DNA of 64,000 nt from the NCBI GenBank assembly GCA_022648295.1, contig JALCME010000001.1, positions 124,001 through 188,000 on the forward strand, read 5' to 3'. Made by a program: the position numbers and the translations under genes. The DNA comes from Bacteroides sp. (lineage in GTDB: Bacteria; Bacteroidota; Bacteroidia; Bacteroidales; Bacteroidaceae). Shown piece after piece: positions 9,701 through 18,484 of this stretch (position 1 is its first letter; each line of letters begins with the position of its first letter). The notes beneath the pieces were generated by a model. The model worked only from the letters and a program-made list of their open reading frames with translations, was not told the DNA's origin and did no database searches.

Positions 9701-10004
9701 AACAATGTGGTCACCTTATACACAAAGGATGATATTCTCTGACTGGGCTGTGGAAGATGCCTCATTCCTGCGTCTCAACACATTAACATTGGGATATACC
9801 TTACCTAAAGATTTAACTAGTAAGGGACATATTCAAAGCCTGCGCTTTTACGTCACAGCCTACAACGTATTTTGCTTAACAAGTTATTCAGGCTATGATC
9901 CGGAAGTATCTACCATGCGTCAAACGACCTTAACACCTGGAGTTGATTATTCAGCATATCCCAAGAGTCGTCAGTTTGTTGTTGGTGTAAACTTGAATTT
10001 CTAA
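6774..10004 (+). CDS. SusC-family TonB-dependent outer-membrane transporter (pectin locus)
   Basis: This 1076-residue SusC/RagA-type porin has a signal peptide (hydrophobic MCIMLLFTLFTATSNVFA). A second ATG at 6795 would also keep the signal. A carboxypeptidase-regulatory-like domain (VKGIVKDKAGEPIIGASV, ~32-115) comes next, with the TonB-box region EEVVVIGYG near 115. The plug follows, with LKDASSTAIYGSRGANGVI at 211-229, then a 22-strand barrel ending in the aromatic residue of VVGVNLNF. It imports oligosaccharides across the outer membrane using TonB energy, together with the SusD-like lipoprotein 17 bases downstream. The repeat array and -7 box upstream suggest control by the hybrid regulator. 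The neighbouring pectin enzymes suggest a homogalacturonan or rhamnogalacturonan ligand. Confidence 0.95.
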   Translation: MQKKSNSMKNMCIMLLFTLFTATSNVFAQDVTVKGIVKDKAGEPIIGASVVQKGKAGNGTITDINGNFTFKISKDATLLFSYVGMKSQEIPLKGRKILNVILEDDAQALEEVVVIGYGSVKRKDITGSVATVNSDVLTAVPVASATEALTGKLAGVQVTTTEGSPDAELKIRVRGGGSITGDNTPLFIVDGFPVESIADIPASDIEDMTVLKDASSTAIYGSRGANGVILVTTKSGKAGKINVSYNSYYSWKKIAKTLDVLSPKDYAKWQYELALLKDEDDLSSYEDYFGKYQDLDMYDNIPYNDWQNLTFGRTGHTFNHNLSINGGSEKIKYAFNYAHMNDKAIMEGSSFKRDNFSLKLNTQPLKNVTLDFQARYSQADIAGGGANDATSTYDSDKRLKYAVIYTPMPLSNLNSDSGSADDDLGNLYNPLTSISDNDRMQERKTLNISGSFGWEIFKNFKIKTELGYDDYRNNDKRFWGTTTYYIKNVPSSENQGHPAIRITNTFRHIFRNTNTISYDFSKLFMNDKHHLNAMLGQEWIITKSNKLTNEVHGFPDWITSKQAWKLTNLKGTTPYNIENYLNPDDKLLSYFGRVNYDFESKYLVSATFRADGSSKFSQDNRWGYFPSAAVAWRISSESFMASTKSWLDDLKLRFSYGSAGNNNIPSGQMTQSYQSNTTSWINGFSSYWAPSKVMANSELKWETTITRNLGLDFTTLGGKLNGTIEAYLNTTKDLLIEFPVGGTGYDTQYRNMGKTQNKGIEASVNWTIINKKKFGLSLSANIGFNKNKIKDLGIMEDFGKDSYWASSEIGYDFWISKGGSVGKMYGYRSDGRYEVDDFEGYNATTKKWVLKEGVTDCSAVVGTLRPGMMKLKDLDGSHTVTNDYKDREIIGDANPLHTGGFSINTRAYGFDLSANFDWSYGNDVYNANKIEFTSTGKYQYRNMISEMADGKRWTNLNSDGTLCNDPVQLAALNANTTMWSPYTQRMIFSDWAVEDASFLRLNTLTLGYTLPKDLTSKGHIQSLRFYVTAYNVFCLTSYSGYDPEVSTMRQTTLTPGVDYSAYPKSRQFVVGVNLNF

Positions 10005-10021
10005 ATAAAAAAACAAAGAAT

Positions 10022-11809
10022 ATGAAAAATATGAAGAACATATTATATATCTCCCTCTTGTCATTGTCTCTTACAGGCATAATAACCTCCTGCGACCTAG
10101 AGGCACCTACGCAGTCTTCCATGGACTCATCACTCATTTTTTCCAACTATTCCATGGCAGAAGCTGCTGTTATGGGTATCCATCAATCATTCGGTGAAAC
10201 GAACTCTTATCGCGGACGTTTCTTACCATACTATGGAATAAACTCAGATATAGAATGGATCAATGGGATGGATCCCACCAAAATAAACGATGGTGGAAAA
10301 TTTGATTTATGTACCTATACAGCTACTGCTGCAAATTCTCAGATGAATACAGATAATAACGCCTATGCTAAATTTTATGAAGGCATAGAACGAGCAAATA
10401 AAGCTATTGAAGGACTACGCACCTATGGGAATATAAGCACAAATTCAGATATGGCTCAATTATTAGGAGAAGCCCTGACTTTGCGTGCTGTTCTATACTT
10501 AGATTTAATAAAAGGATGGGGAGACGTTCCTGCCCGCTTTGCTCCTATTACTTCAGAAACAATGTATTTGGGACGTTCAGACAGAGATGTTATTTACAAA
10601 CAACTTTTAGCCGATTTACTTGAAGCCGAAGATTACGTAGGATGGCCTAATGAAACAACAATAACAAAAAATACGGAGCGTGTAAATAAAGCCTTTGTTA
10701 AAGGCCTCCGCGCACGCGTTGCTCTTTATGCCGGAGGTTATAGTCAACGAGCTGACGGCATTCGTCTAAGCAATGACCCGGAACTAGGTCAAACGGCAAT
10801 GTATACCATCGCAAAAAATGAGTGTGTGGATGTCATTAGTCAAAACTGCAATCAACTAGGCGAGTTTAAAAGTAACTTCTTAAGACTTTGCAAAGATGAT
10901 GTTACAGCTGGATATGAATCTTTATGGGAAATACCTTTTTCCGATGGGCGTGGCCGTGTACTTTATACATTTGGCGTAAAACATAACGCAAAAGACCAAT
11001 ACACACAACAAGCCCAAGGTGGTGTTAACGGCCCACTACCCTACCTGTTTTATGACTACGACGTAGATGACATCCGCCGTGATGTCACTTGTGTGCCTTA
11101 TGAATGGTCTAAAGACTTGGTTGATGGAAATGCTAAACAGCAACTACGAAGTTTAAAAAACTGGTGCTTTGGAAAACTGCGCTACGAATGGATGGACCGT
11201 ATTGTTACTTCTACTAATGATGATGGCGTTAACTGGCAATACATGCGATTGGCTGATGTCTATCTGATGGCAGCTGAGGCAATCAATGAACTCGATGGAC
11301 CATCTGCTGCAGCTCCATATATGAAACCAATATTAGACCGCGCATTACCGGCATCAAAAGTTACAGCCTACATGAACGGGGCCACAATCAGCAAGGAAGC
11401 TTTCTTTAATGCTATTGTAGAACAGCGCGCATTCGAATTTGCAGGTGAATCGTTAAGGAAAGCCGATCTTATTCGCTGGAATTTATTAAAAACGAAATTA
11501 GATGAAGCTAAAGTAAAGATGAAACAGCTAGCAAGACATGAAGGTACTTATTCAGACCTGCCTGAAAAGCTTTATTACCAAACAGCAAAAGATGGTGAAT
11601 CTCTTACTATTTACGGATTAAATCACGGAGATACAGATAGTCAGGGAGCCGCATTAGGTTATGAAAGTAATGAAACATGGATTTCAACAGACAAGTTAGC
11701 AGATGATCTCATAGACATATTATACGTAAAAGACCCGGATAAAAATCAATTTTGGCCAATTTGGCAGACATTCATTGACAGTAGTAACGGAACATTGACA
11801 AACGAGTAA
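10022..11809 (+). CDS. SusD/RagB-family surface glycan-binding lipoprotein (pectin locus)
   Basis: This 595-residue protein has a lipoprotein signal; the lipobox ends at Cys24 (IITSC) and is followed by acidic residues typical of surface export. The N-terminal TPR-like helices include NSDMAQLLGEALTLRAVLY, which matches the SusD core signature (LRA-YFDL-R-G), and the C-terminal SusD domain contains NWQYMRLADVYLMAAEA. It caps the SusC barrel and binds glycan at the cell surface. The gene follows SusC by 17 bases and precedes the surface lipoprotein by 28, so the three form one transcript. Confidence 0.95.
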   Translation: MKNMKNILYISLLSLSLTGIITSCDLEAPTQSSMDSSLIFSNYSMAEAAVMGIHQSFGETNSYRGRFLPYYGINSDIEWINGMDPTKINDGGKFDLCTYTATAANSQMNTDNNAYAKFYEGIERANKAIEGLRTYGNISTNSDMAQLLGEALTLRAVLYLDLIKGWGDVPARFAPITSETMYLGRSDRDVIYKQLLADLLEAEDYVGWPNETTITKNTERVNKAFVKGLRARVALYAGGYSQRADGIRLSNDPELGQTAMYTIAKNECVDVISQNCNQLGEFKSNFLRLCKDDVTAGYESLWEIPFSDGRGRVLYTFGVKHNAKDQYTQQAQGGVNGPLPYLFYDYDVDDIRRDVTCVPYEWSKDLVDGNAKQQLRSLKNWCFGKLRYEWMDRIVTSTNDDGVNWQYMRLADVYLMAAEAINELDGPSAAAPYMKPILDRALPASKVTAYMNGATISKEAFFNAIVEQRAFEFAGESLRKADLIRWNLLKTKLDEAKVKMKQLARHEGTYSDLPEKLYYQTAKDGESLTIYGLNHGDTDSQGAALGYESNETWISTDKLADDLIDILYVKDPDKNQFWPIWQTFIDSSNGTLTNE

Positions 11810-11837
11810 ATATTATAAAACATCTAATAATAACGTT

Positions 11838-13397
11838 ATGAGCAATTTAAAGAAATATATATATACTATAGGTTTTTTCGCCAGCATCTTTATCACAGCT
11901 TGTAGTGATCAAGATGCAGAATTAACCAGCATAAATTATGACCGACTTTTCTCTCCAATCAATTTGGGCGCTACAGTTTCGAATAAGGTTAATGTCAAAT
12001 TGAAATGGACAGCAGTTTCAGGAGCTGACAGTTACATTATTGAACTTTACGAAAATGATAGTTTGTCATTTAGCGGAAATCCCGTCGAAACACTAAATGA
12101 CATCACCTATGACCAAATACCATATACTATTTCAGGGCTAGAGAGTGAAACTCAATACTCTGCACGAGTAAAAGCGGTAGGGGACAGCATTCCGGAATCA
12201 AAATGGAGTGGAGTATATTTTAAAACGGACGCAGAACAAATTCTTTCGGATGTAGTAGAAAAAGATCTATCTGCCACATCGGTAACTCTTCACTGGCCAG
12301 CAGATCAGTCAGCAACAGAAATCATCGTAAACCCAGGTGATATTCACCATACGGTGACCTCCGACGAGATAACCAACGGAGCGGCAACCATTGAAGGCTT
12401 AACCCCTGAAACAAAATATACAGCCAAATTGATGAAAGGAACAAAGACACGTGGTTCGGCAGAATTTACTACTTTAATTGATTTAGGTGGTGCAATTGCT
12501 GTCAATCCAGAAGATGACTTAGCCCAAATCTTAGCCAATGCAAAAGATGGCGACGCATTCGCCTTTTATCCGGGAACTTATTCTATACCAAGTGCAGAAG
12601 GTGGCATTGACAAAATAACAATAGCTGCTAATATTGAATTCAAGGCTGTACGTCCAAGCGATCGGCCTATTCTGAATGGCTGCATTCTCTTGAATGCAGG
12701 TGCATCCCTCACGATGAAGCAAATTATTATGGATGGGGTAAACACTGATGGCAGTCAGGCCATTGAATTTAAAGCAGCTACTACCTATAAGGGATTAGTT
12801 ATGGATGATTGTGAAATTCGCAATTACGTGAAAGGATTATATTATGTAAATGTAGCTGCAACAATTGATAAAATAGCCATTGAAAATTGTTTAATTCACA
12901 ACATAGAATGCAGTGGAGGTGATTTCATGGATTGCCGTGCAGGGGCTATTAAAGAAATAACGCTTTCCAATACTACAGTTTATAAGAGTTGCGCAGAACG
13001 TGATATGATTCGTTACGATGACAAATCTAGTAATTTTCCGGATGTTTCCCCTATAATAAATGTCGTGAATAACACGTTAGTTAATGTAAGTAACACAACG
13101 GGTAAACGCCTTCTATATGTTCGGTTTAAAAATAATACGATCAACTTCACGAATAACTTGATAACCGATACTGCAGCCGAATTTTCCAATCAGAAGAACA
13201 CTTCTGCACCTACATTTAAGAACAACAATTATTTTAATTCTCCAGCATTATTTACAGGTGGAAGTACTACTTCATTAATATTCGACGATTCCGCAACAAC
13301 ATTTGATCCGGGCTTCAAAGATGCAGATAATGGAGATTTTACAATCTCTAATGAGGACCTCATCACTAAGGGAATCGGAGCTTCACGGTGGAGATAA
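11838..13397 (+). CDS. Surface glycan-binding lipoprotein with FN3-like domains and a beta-helix (DUF4957/DUF5123-like)
   Basis: This 519-residue lipoprotein has its lipobox cysteine at residue 22 (FITAC). Two fibronectin-III-like modules follow, at ~40-130 (VKLKWTAVSGADSYIIEL) and ~135-213 (TSVTLHWPAD). From ~220 the repetitive short strands (ILNGCILL, VMDDCEIRN, IAIENCLIHN, ITLSNTTVY) look like a right-handed parallel beta-helix of the DUF4957/DUF5123 type. The family is common beside SusCD in pectin loci, where such proteins are thought to bind polygalacturonan; some beta-helix relatives are lyases. I see no obvious lyase Brønsted base, so a binding role is the better guess. It is third in the SusC operon, and a hairpin follows. 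Confidence 0.8.
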   Translation: MSNLKKYIYTIGFFASIFITACSDQDAELTSINYDRLFSPINLGATVSNKVNVKLKWTAVSGADSYIIELYENDSLSFSGNPVETLNDITYDQIPYTISGLESETQYSARVKAVGDSIPESKWSGVYFKTDAEQILSDVVEKDLSATSVTLHWPADQSATEIIVNPGDIHHTVTSDEITNGAATIEGLTPETKYTAKLMKGTKTRGSAEFTTLIDLGGAIAVNPEDDLAQILANAKDGDAFAFYPGTYSIPSAEGGIDKITIAANIEFKAVRPSDRPILNGCILLNAGASLTMKQIIMDGVNTDGSQAIEFKAATTYKGLVMDDCEIRNYVKGLYYVNVAATIDKIAIENCLIHNIECSGGDFMDCRAGAIKEITLSNTTVYKSCAERDMIRYDDKSSNFPDVSPIINVVNNTLVNVSNTTGKRLLYVRFKNNTINFTNNLITDTAAEFSNQKNTSAPTFKNNNYFNSPALFTGGSTTSLIFDDSATTFDPGFKDADNGDFTISNEDLITKGIGASRWR

Positions 13398-13450
13398 ATA
13401 AGGAGTAATGTATCTAAACTGATTTCAACGTTTTAGATACAAATATAATC

Positions 13451-13490
13451 AAGCAGGCATTAGCTATATTTATTATACTAATGCCTGCTT
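13451..13490 (+). terminator. Hairpin at the end of the SusC-SusD-lipoprotein operon
   Basis: A perfect 13-bp stem (13451-13463 and 13478-13490, AAGCAGGCATTAG and its complement) encloses a 14-base loop 53 bases after the stop. The T-tract after it is poor, so it may protect the mRNA end as much as terminate. Confidence 0.6.
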
Positions 13491-13719
13491 TACATATACA
13501 CATATATTACTTTATTAGCCAAAACATATATTATAACGTTGGATAATAGAAGATACATTCCATCTTTTCTACTCACTTTCACTTTGGATGAACCAACTGC
13601 ATCCACTCCTCTCTATTGTTTGAAGAATTAAGTATAGAATAAGCTAAATATGATTGAAAAAAAATAGCCACCTACTCCCTACCCAGAAAGCTTCTGAAGG
13701 GGGGTAAGCAAAGGTAGGG

Positions 13720-13780
13720 ACAGAGGCTGGCAAAGGTAGGAACTGTGCCTACCTCAGTTCCTACCTTTGCCTGGCTCTGT
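13720..13780. repeat. Large imperfect palindrome between convergent operons
   Basis: Arms 13720-13745 and 13755-13780 are complementary at 24 of 26 positions with a 9-base loop. The repeated motif is GCAAAGGTAGG, and another copy lies just upstream (13708-13718). The element sits between the converging SusC operon and the hybrid regulator gene. It may be a bidirectional terminator or a REP-like dispersed element. The rest of 13398-13947 holds no convincing gene. Confidence 0.55.
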
Positions 13781-13947
13781 TTAAAGGCACTCTTCTTTTC
13801 TCTAAAAAGAATTACAAACAAAGAAACAAACGCCCCATATTTTCAAAGATTCGAGTTTGCCTTATGCAAACAGTCAATGTTGCTTGTATTTATATCGAAC
13901 TCACGTTATTATACTTATCAAAAGAACATTGAATAGTGGCTACTATA

Positions 13948-16900
13948 TTACTTTTTTAAAATGCTATCACGATATTCTGTTGGAGTCATGCCCATTTTTT
14001 GCTTAAAGCATTTGCTAAAATATCTTGGATCATTAATACCAACCATATAGGAGATCTGCGCCATAGAAAATTCTCCCTTTTTAATTAGTTCTATAGCACG
14101 TTTCATACGCATTTCTTTTATAAATTCAATAGGAGACAATCCTGTTAATGACTTTAATTTTTTAAAAAAGACAGAACGACTAACTGCTAATTCCTGCACC
14201 AAATCATCCACAACTAAATCTCCATTATCAATATTTTTCTCCATCAGCTCCACTAATTTATCCATAAACTTACAATCATTAGGAGACATCTCAGGACCGT
14301 GATCACTTATAAAATCCTCATCTTCCTGAAGCGATGAGCTATCACCCATCGTTAAATTATGACGATATAAGTCCCGCAATTTTTGACGCTGGGTTAACAA
14401 GTTCTTTACACGTACCCTTAAATAAGTAGCACTAAAAGGCTTTGTTATATAATCATCTGCACCATACTCCAACCCTTCAATCCGACTTTCAGCAGCAGTC
14501 TTAGCTGTAAGCAGTACTATAGGTATATGGCTTGTAGTCATATCCGCACGCAATTCACGAGTCATTGAAATGCCATCTTTTTCAGGCATCATCACATCAC
14601 TAATAATAATATCAGGCAGAAATTTTAAGGCTTTGCTCCACCCCTCCATACCATTTGCAGCCTCCACTATTCGAAACTCAGTAGAAAAGATAGTACGCAA
14701 AAACAGACGTAGTTCATGGTTATCTTCAACAAGCAACATTATATTCTTAGTAACCGGCTGCATTTTAAATTCATTAGAAGAAGAGAGATCTTCCTTCTCT
14801 TCTTCTGAATTAACAACCTCCTCACTAACAAATTCCATACCTGCCGTTATATCATCTTGCAAAACTTCTACCGTATCATCGTAATGGTCTTTTCCCTTCA
14901 AGAAATCTACTTTAAAACAACTGCCCTCCCCGGCTTTACTATCCACAGAAATCGTAGCCTTATGCATTTCCACCAATTCCTTAACCAAAGATAAGCCAAT
15001 ACCTGTACTAGATTGATTAAAGAGTGTGTGGTCCATCAGATTTTCAAATCGTACAAATAATGTTTTTTTTCTATTTTCAGGAATACCAATTCCCTGATCC
15101 TGTACTCCAATCGAAACAGTATCCTTATCTTCCCGGATAAAAATGATAATCATCTTTCCATTTGGAGTATATTTAAAGGCGTTAGATATCAAGTTAAACA
15201 TTATTTTTTCCAACTTATCCACATCAACCCAAAGGAATAGTTCGTCCTTTTCCGTTTCAAACAAAAAATCAACGTGATGCTCTTCAGCTATAGAATCAAA
15301 GTTCTTCATCAATTGACGAATAAAAGACACTACATTGACACGCTGTACCTGCATCCTCATTTTTTTATTTTGTATCTTTCTAAAATCAAGAATTTGGTTG
15401 ATAAGACGAAGCATTCGACTGGTATTTTTCTCCACAATTTGCAATTGTTCACGGGTCTCTTTAGAAAGAGAAGAATGCTCCAATACGTATTCTACAGGAC
15501 CAGAAATCAAAGTGAGAGGTGTACGAAGTTCATGAGAAATATCTGTAAAGAACCGCAATTTCATATCAGTCATTCGCTGCTCCATTGATACTTCATGCTT
15601 TAATCTATATATTGTGAATAGAATATATACAGCTATGACAATTATTGCTATAACAAAAAACACATACAAAAAATAGGCTAAAGGAGTTTCCCAAAATGAA
15701 GGAAGGACTTCAATATCTAAAGTTCGGGTATTATTTGTCCATACTCCGTCACCGTTAGTTGAACGTACTTTAAAAACATAGTGTCCTTTTGGTAAATTTG
15801 TATAAGTAGCAATGCGTTGCTTACCTACATAATTCCAGTTTTGTTCAAATCCATCCAAAATATAAGCATATTGTATTTCAGGAGGAGCAGAAAAATCAAG
15901 TGCTGCAAATTGTATCGTAACTACGTTTTCCTTATGAGAAAGCTTTAAGCTATATGTATCATCTAAAGCATATTTCAACAAGCTACCTTCGCCTGGAGTT
16001 ACCGCCTCATTTGCAATCAGTAACTTAGAAAAGACAATAGAAGGTACATAATTACTTTTCTTAATGGAATCCGGATTAAAAATAAATATTCCCTTATTTG
16101 ATCCGAAAAGAATATCTCCAAATGAGGTAAACTCTGATGCAGCTTCACTAAAACGTACTTGAAATGAAATACCCTTATCATCATAATTCTCAAATTTTTC
16201 TTCCGAAGGAATAAACTGACTAACTCCATTTTCCGTACTCATCCAAAGATATCCTTTGTGGTCCTCCCGTATAGATAGAATGACATCTGAAGACAACCCT
16301 TCAGCCACTGTATAAGACTTAAATTTAGCATTACCATTCTTGTCTAAAAAGAGCAATTTATCAAGTCCTCCCCCAAACGTAGCAATATAAAGTTCACCTT
16401 TCTTTGTCACCGTAATCCAATGCACATCGTTATTACTCAGGCTATTTGCATTATCAGGAATGCGAATGTAATGATGGAATTTAATATCTTCAGGATTTTT
16501 AAAATTCTCATCAATCATTAAAGCTCCCACCGTTGTTCCAATCCAAATATGTCCCTTATGATCACTGGTAATAAAACGAGCCTTATAACAACAATCTATA
16601 GGGTAATCCTTCAAATTATTACGATAGTTGATAAAAACATCCCGTCCTCCCTGACTATGAGCTAAATAATTAACCCCACCGGAAAAAGTAGCAATCCATA
16701 TCCGGTCATGACTATCTTCGTAAATACAATAGACATCATCGCTACTTAAGCTGTAAATATCATCTTCATGATATTGGTAACGTGTCAACTTATAATGATA
16801 AGGTTCTTTAAGCCTTACCGCTTTAACAAGACCATCTCCCTTTGTTGCAATCCAAAGATTTTTGTTATGATCCTGCATCACAAAATAAACATTACCACGT

Positions 16901-18402
16901 AAAGGAGATCCGGAATGGGACACAATTCCATTTTCAGTCAAGTATCCTCTGTCTTTCCTCTGTTTATCAAAAACTCTCAATTTTCCATCTTTCACCCCTA
17001 CCCACAAATTTTGATCCGAATCTTCATATAGAGCACGTACCTCATTACTCAATGACTCATAATTGTGAGGAACTAAAGTTTCCATACGAAATAGTGAGGG
17101 ACGGAAAGTGATTTTCTCCAGCCCTTTTGAATGCGTACATAACCATAAATTACCCTGTCTGTCGGAAAAAGCAGAATGAATCTTATTGGAGAAGCGCCAA
17201 TCATCCCCTTGTAAGCTATCATAAAAGGGACGTAAACAATTACTTTTCCGGTCAAAGTAAGAAAAGCCTCCCCCGTAAGGATGAACCCAAAGCCTGTCAT
17301 TAATATCTTCATGAATATGGAAAGCCGGACGCGAACGATCCGTACTAGTTGGTTCAACAGGTATCTGTTCAAGTTTTAAAACACGTGTATGCGGGTTAAA
17401 ATGAACAACAGTACCTGATACATGTTGCTCAAACCAAATCTCATCATACTTATCTACATATACCGAATGAATAGCGGCATCAGGAAAACGGGAAGCCGGA
17501 AAGTGATCAATCTTTTTCGTCTTTAGATTGTAAATAAAAAAGCCATCTGTTGCAGTAGTTACAATTAACTCTTTCTCGCTAATCTTATTAATGGATATAA
17601 TAGATGACACTGTAGGCATCTGTAACAAGAGAAACTGCCCACTATATTTCTGATAACGCCAAATATGCCCATTATTAGACCCAAAGTATATGTTATTCCC
17701 ATTTTCTAAATAATTATAAAAGGCCTGTTGCTTACCTTTTTTCTTCCCGTTTGTTTCTACAAAATAAGCAACAGGATGGCTCATACCACAAGCTATCATT
17801 CCTAAACCATTATCAGAAAGTATCCATTCATTACCCGCAAAATCCTGACAGATACGTCTTACGCCTAATAATGGAAACTGAGCGGTTCTTGAAGGAAAAT
17901 AAGAAACAGACAATTTATAAGTATGAGGATCAGTCAGAACCCTGATAATTCCTTCCGTTTTTTCACCCAAGACCCATACCGTCCCATCAGGAAGCATTTC
18001 TATTTTAGTAACGTGGACTTCATCATCTCCTTCTGTACCTTCAGCAGGCACACGTTCAAAGCTCTCGGTACGCGGATCAAAACGATAGGCATGAGCATCA
18101 TAAGTTTGCAACCATAAATACCCGTATTTATCTTCACCTATATAATCAACTCTATTATGGCTGAGTGCAATATTGTTATCAAACTGAGCCTTATAAGTTC
18201 TGAAAGTATAGCCATTGAATTTGTTAAGTCCATCCCACGTAGAAAACCACATATTTCCTTTATGATCCTGCAATATGCTCATCACTGTATTTTGAGAAAG
18301 TCCATCTTCTGAAGAATAATGAGTAAAGATACAATTAGGTTGAGCATCTATTTGCAGAGAAAAAACGATTCCAACCAGTAAGTATAAAGTTTTGTTCATC
18401 AT
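13948..18402 (-). CDS. Hybrid two-component system sensor/regulator (HTCS) of the pectin locus
   Basis: The 1484-residue protein spans the inner membrane and joins sensor and output in one chain. After a signal peptide come ~14 Reg_prop repeats forming two periplasmic propellers (for example LSQNTVMSILQDHKGNMWFS), then a Y_Y_Y domain. The transmembrane helix is near 907-932. The histidine kinase has phospho-acceptor His957 (ISHELRTPL), followed by an ATPase domain with GIGIPE and GIGLSLVKELV. The receiver holds Asp1269 (IIISDVMMPEKDG) and is followed by an AraC HTH ending MGMTPTEYRDS. HTCS proteins bind an oligosaccharide in the periplasm and activate their own locus. It converges on the SusC operon, and the 21-bp repeats at 6511-6593 are the probable target. 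All phospho-acceptors are intact. Confidence 0.95.
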   Translation of the reverse strand: MMNKTLYLLVGIVFSLQIDAQPNCIFTHYSSEDGLSQNTVMSILQDHKGNMWFSTWDGLNKFNGYTFRTYKAQFDNNIALSHNRVDYIGEDKYGYLWLQTYDAHAYRFDPRTESFERVPAEGTEGDDEVHVTKIEMLPDGTVWVLGEKTEGIIRVLTDPHTYKLSVSYFPSRTAQFPLLGVRRICQDFAGNEWILSDNGLGMIACGMSHPVAYFVETNGKKKGKQQAFYNYLENGNNIYFGSNNGHIWRYQKYSGQFLLLQMPTVSSIISINKISEKELIVTTATDGFFIYNLKTKKIDHFPASRFPDAAIHSVYVDKYDEIWFEQHVSGTVVHFNPHTRVLKLEQIPVEPTSTDRSRPAFHIHEDINDRLWVHPYGGGFSYFDRKSNCLRPFYDSLQGDDWRFSNKIHSAFSDRQGNLWLCTHSKGLEKITFRPSLFRMETLVPHNYESLSNEVRALYEDSDQNLWVGVKDGKLRVFDKQRKDRGYLTENGIVSHSGSPLRGNVYFVMQDHNKNLWIATKGDGLVKAVRLKEPYHYKLTRYQYHEDDIYSLSSDDVYCIYEDSHDRIWIATFSGGVNYLAHSQGGRDVFINYRNNLKDYPIDCCYKARFITSDHKGHIWIGTTVGALMIDENFKNPEDIKFHHYIRIPDNANSLSNNDVHWITVTKKGELYIATFGGGLDKLLFLDKNGNAKFKSYTVAEGLSSDVILSIREDHKGYLWMSTENGVSQFIPSEEKFENYDDKGISFQVRFSEAASEFTSFGDILFGSNKGIFIFNPDSIKKSNYVPSIVFSKLLIANEAVTPGEGSLLKYALDDTYSLKLSHKENVVTIQFAALDFSAPPEIQYAYILDGFEQNWNYVGKQRIATYTNLPKGHYVFKVRSTNGDGVWTNNTRTLDIEVLPSFWETPLAYFLYVFFVIAIIVIAVYILFTIYRLKHEVSMEQRMTDMKLRFFTDISHELRTPLTLISGPVEYVLEHSSLSKETREQLQIVEKNTSRMLRLINQILDFRKIQNKKMRMQVQRVNVVSFIRQLMKNFDSIAEEHHVDFLFETEKDELFLWVDVDKLEKIMFNLISNAFKYTPNGKMIIIFIREDKDTVSIGVQDQGIGIPENRKKTLFVRFENLMDHTLFNQSSTGIGLSLVKELVEMHKATISVDSKAGEGSCFKVDFLKGKDHYDDTVEVLQDDITAGMEFVSEEVVNSEEEKEDLSSSNEFKMQPVTKNIMLLVEDNHELRLFLRTIFSTEFRIVEAANGMEGWSKALKFLPDIIISDVMMPEKDGISMTRELRADMTTSHIPIVLLTAKTAAESRIEGLEYGADDYITKPFSATYLRVRVKNLLTQRQKLRDLYRHNLTMGDSSSLQEDEDFISDHGPEMSPNDCKFMDKLVELMEKNIDNGDLVVDDLVQELAVSRSVFFKKLKSLTGLSPIEFIKEMRMKRAIELIKKGEFSMAQISYMVGINDPRYFSKCFKQKMGMTPTEYRDSILKK

Positions 18403-18452
18403 AATAACTCGATTCTATGGGGTAAAGATATATATTTCAGACAAAATTTACG

Positions 18453-18460
18453 TATATTTG
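18453..18460 (+). promoter_or_regulatory. -7 box of the esterase gene
   Basis: TATATTTG matches TAnnTTTG 24 bases before the ATG at 18485, in the 82-base gap shared with the divergent HTCS gene. No clear -33 TTTG is present. Confidence 0.45.
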
Positions 18461-18484
18461 TTACAAATTTAACTACTACCAGCT

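Noticed and set aside
13745..13936. 63-codon frame between convergent operons
   Set aside because: It begins in the large palindrome and has no coding features.
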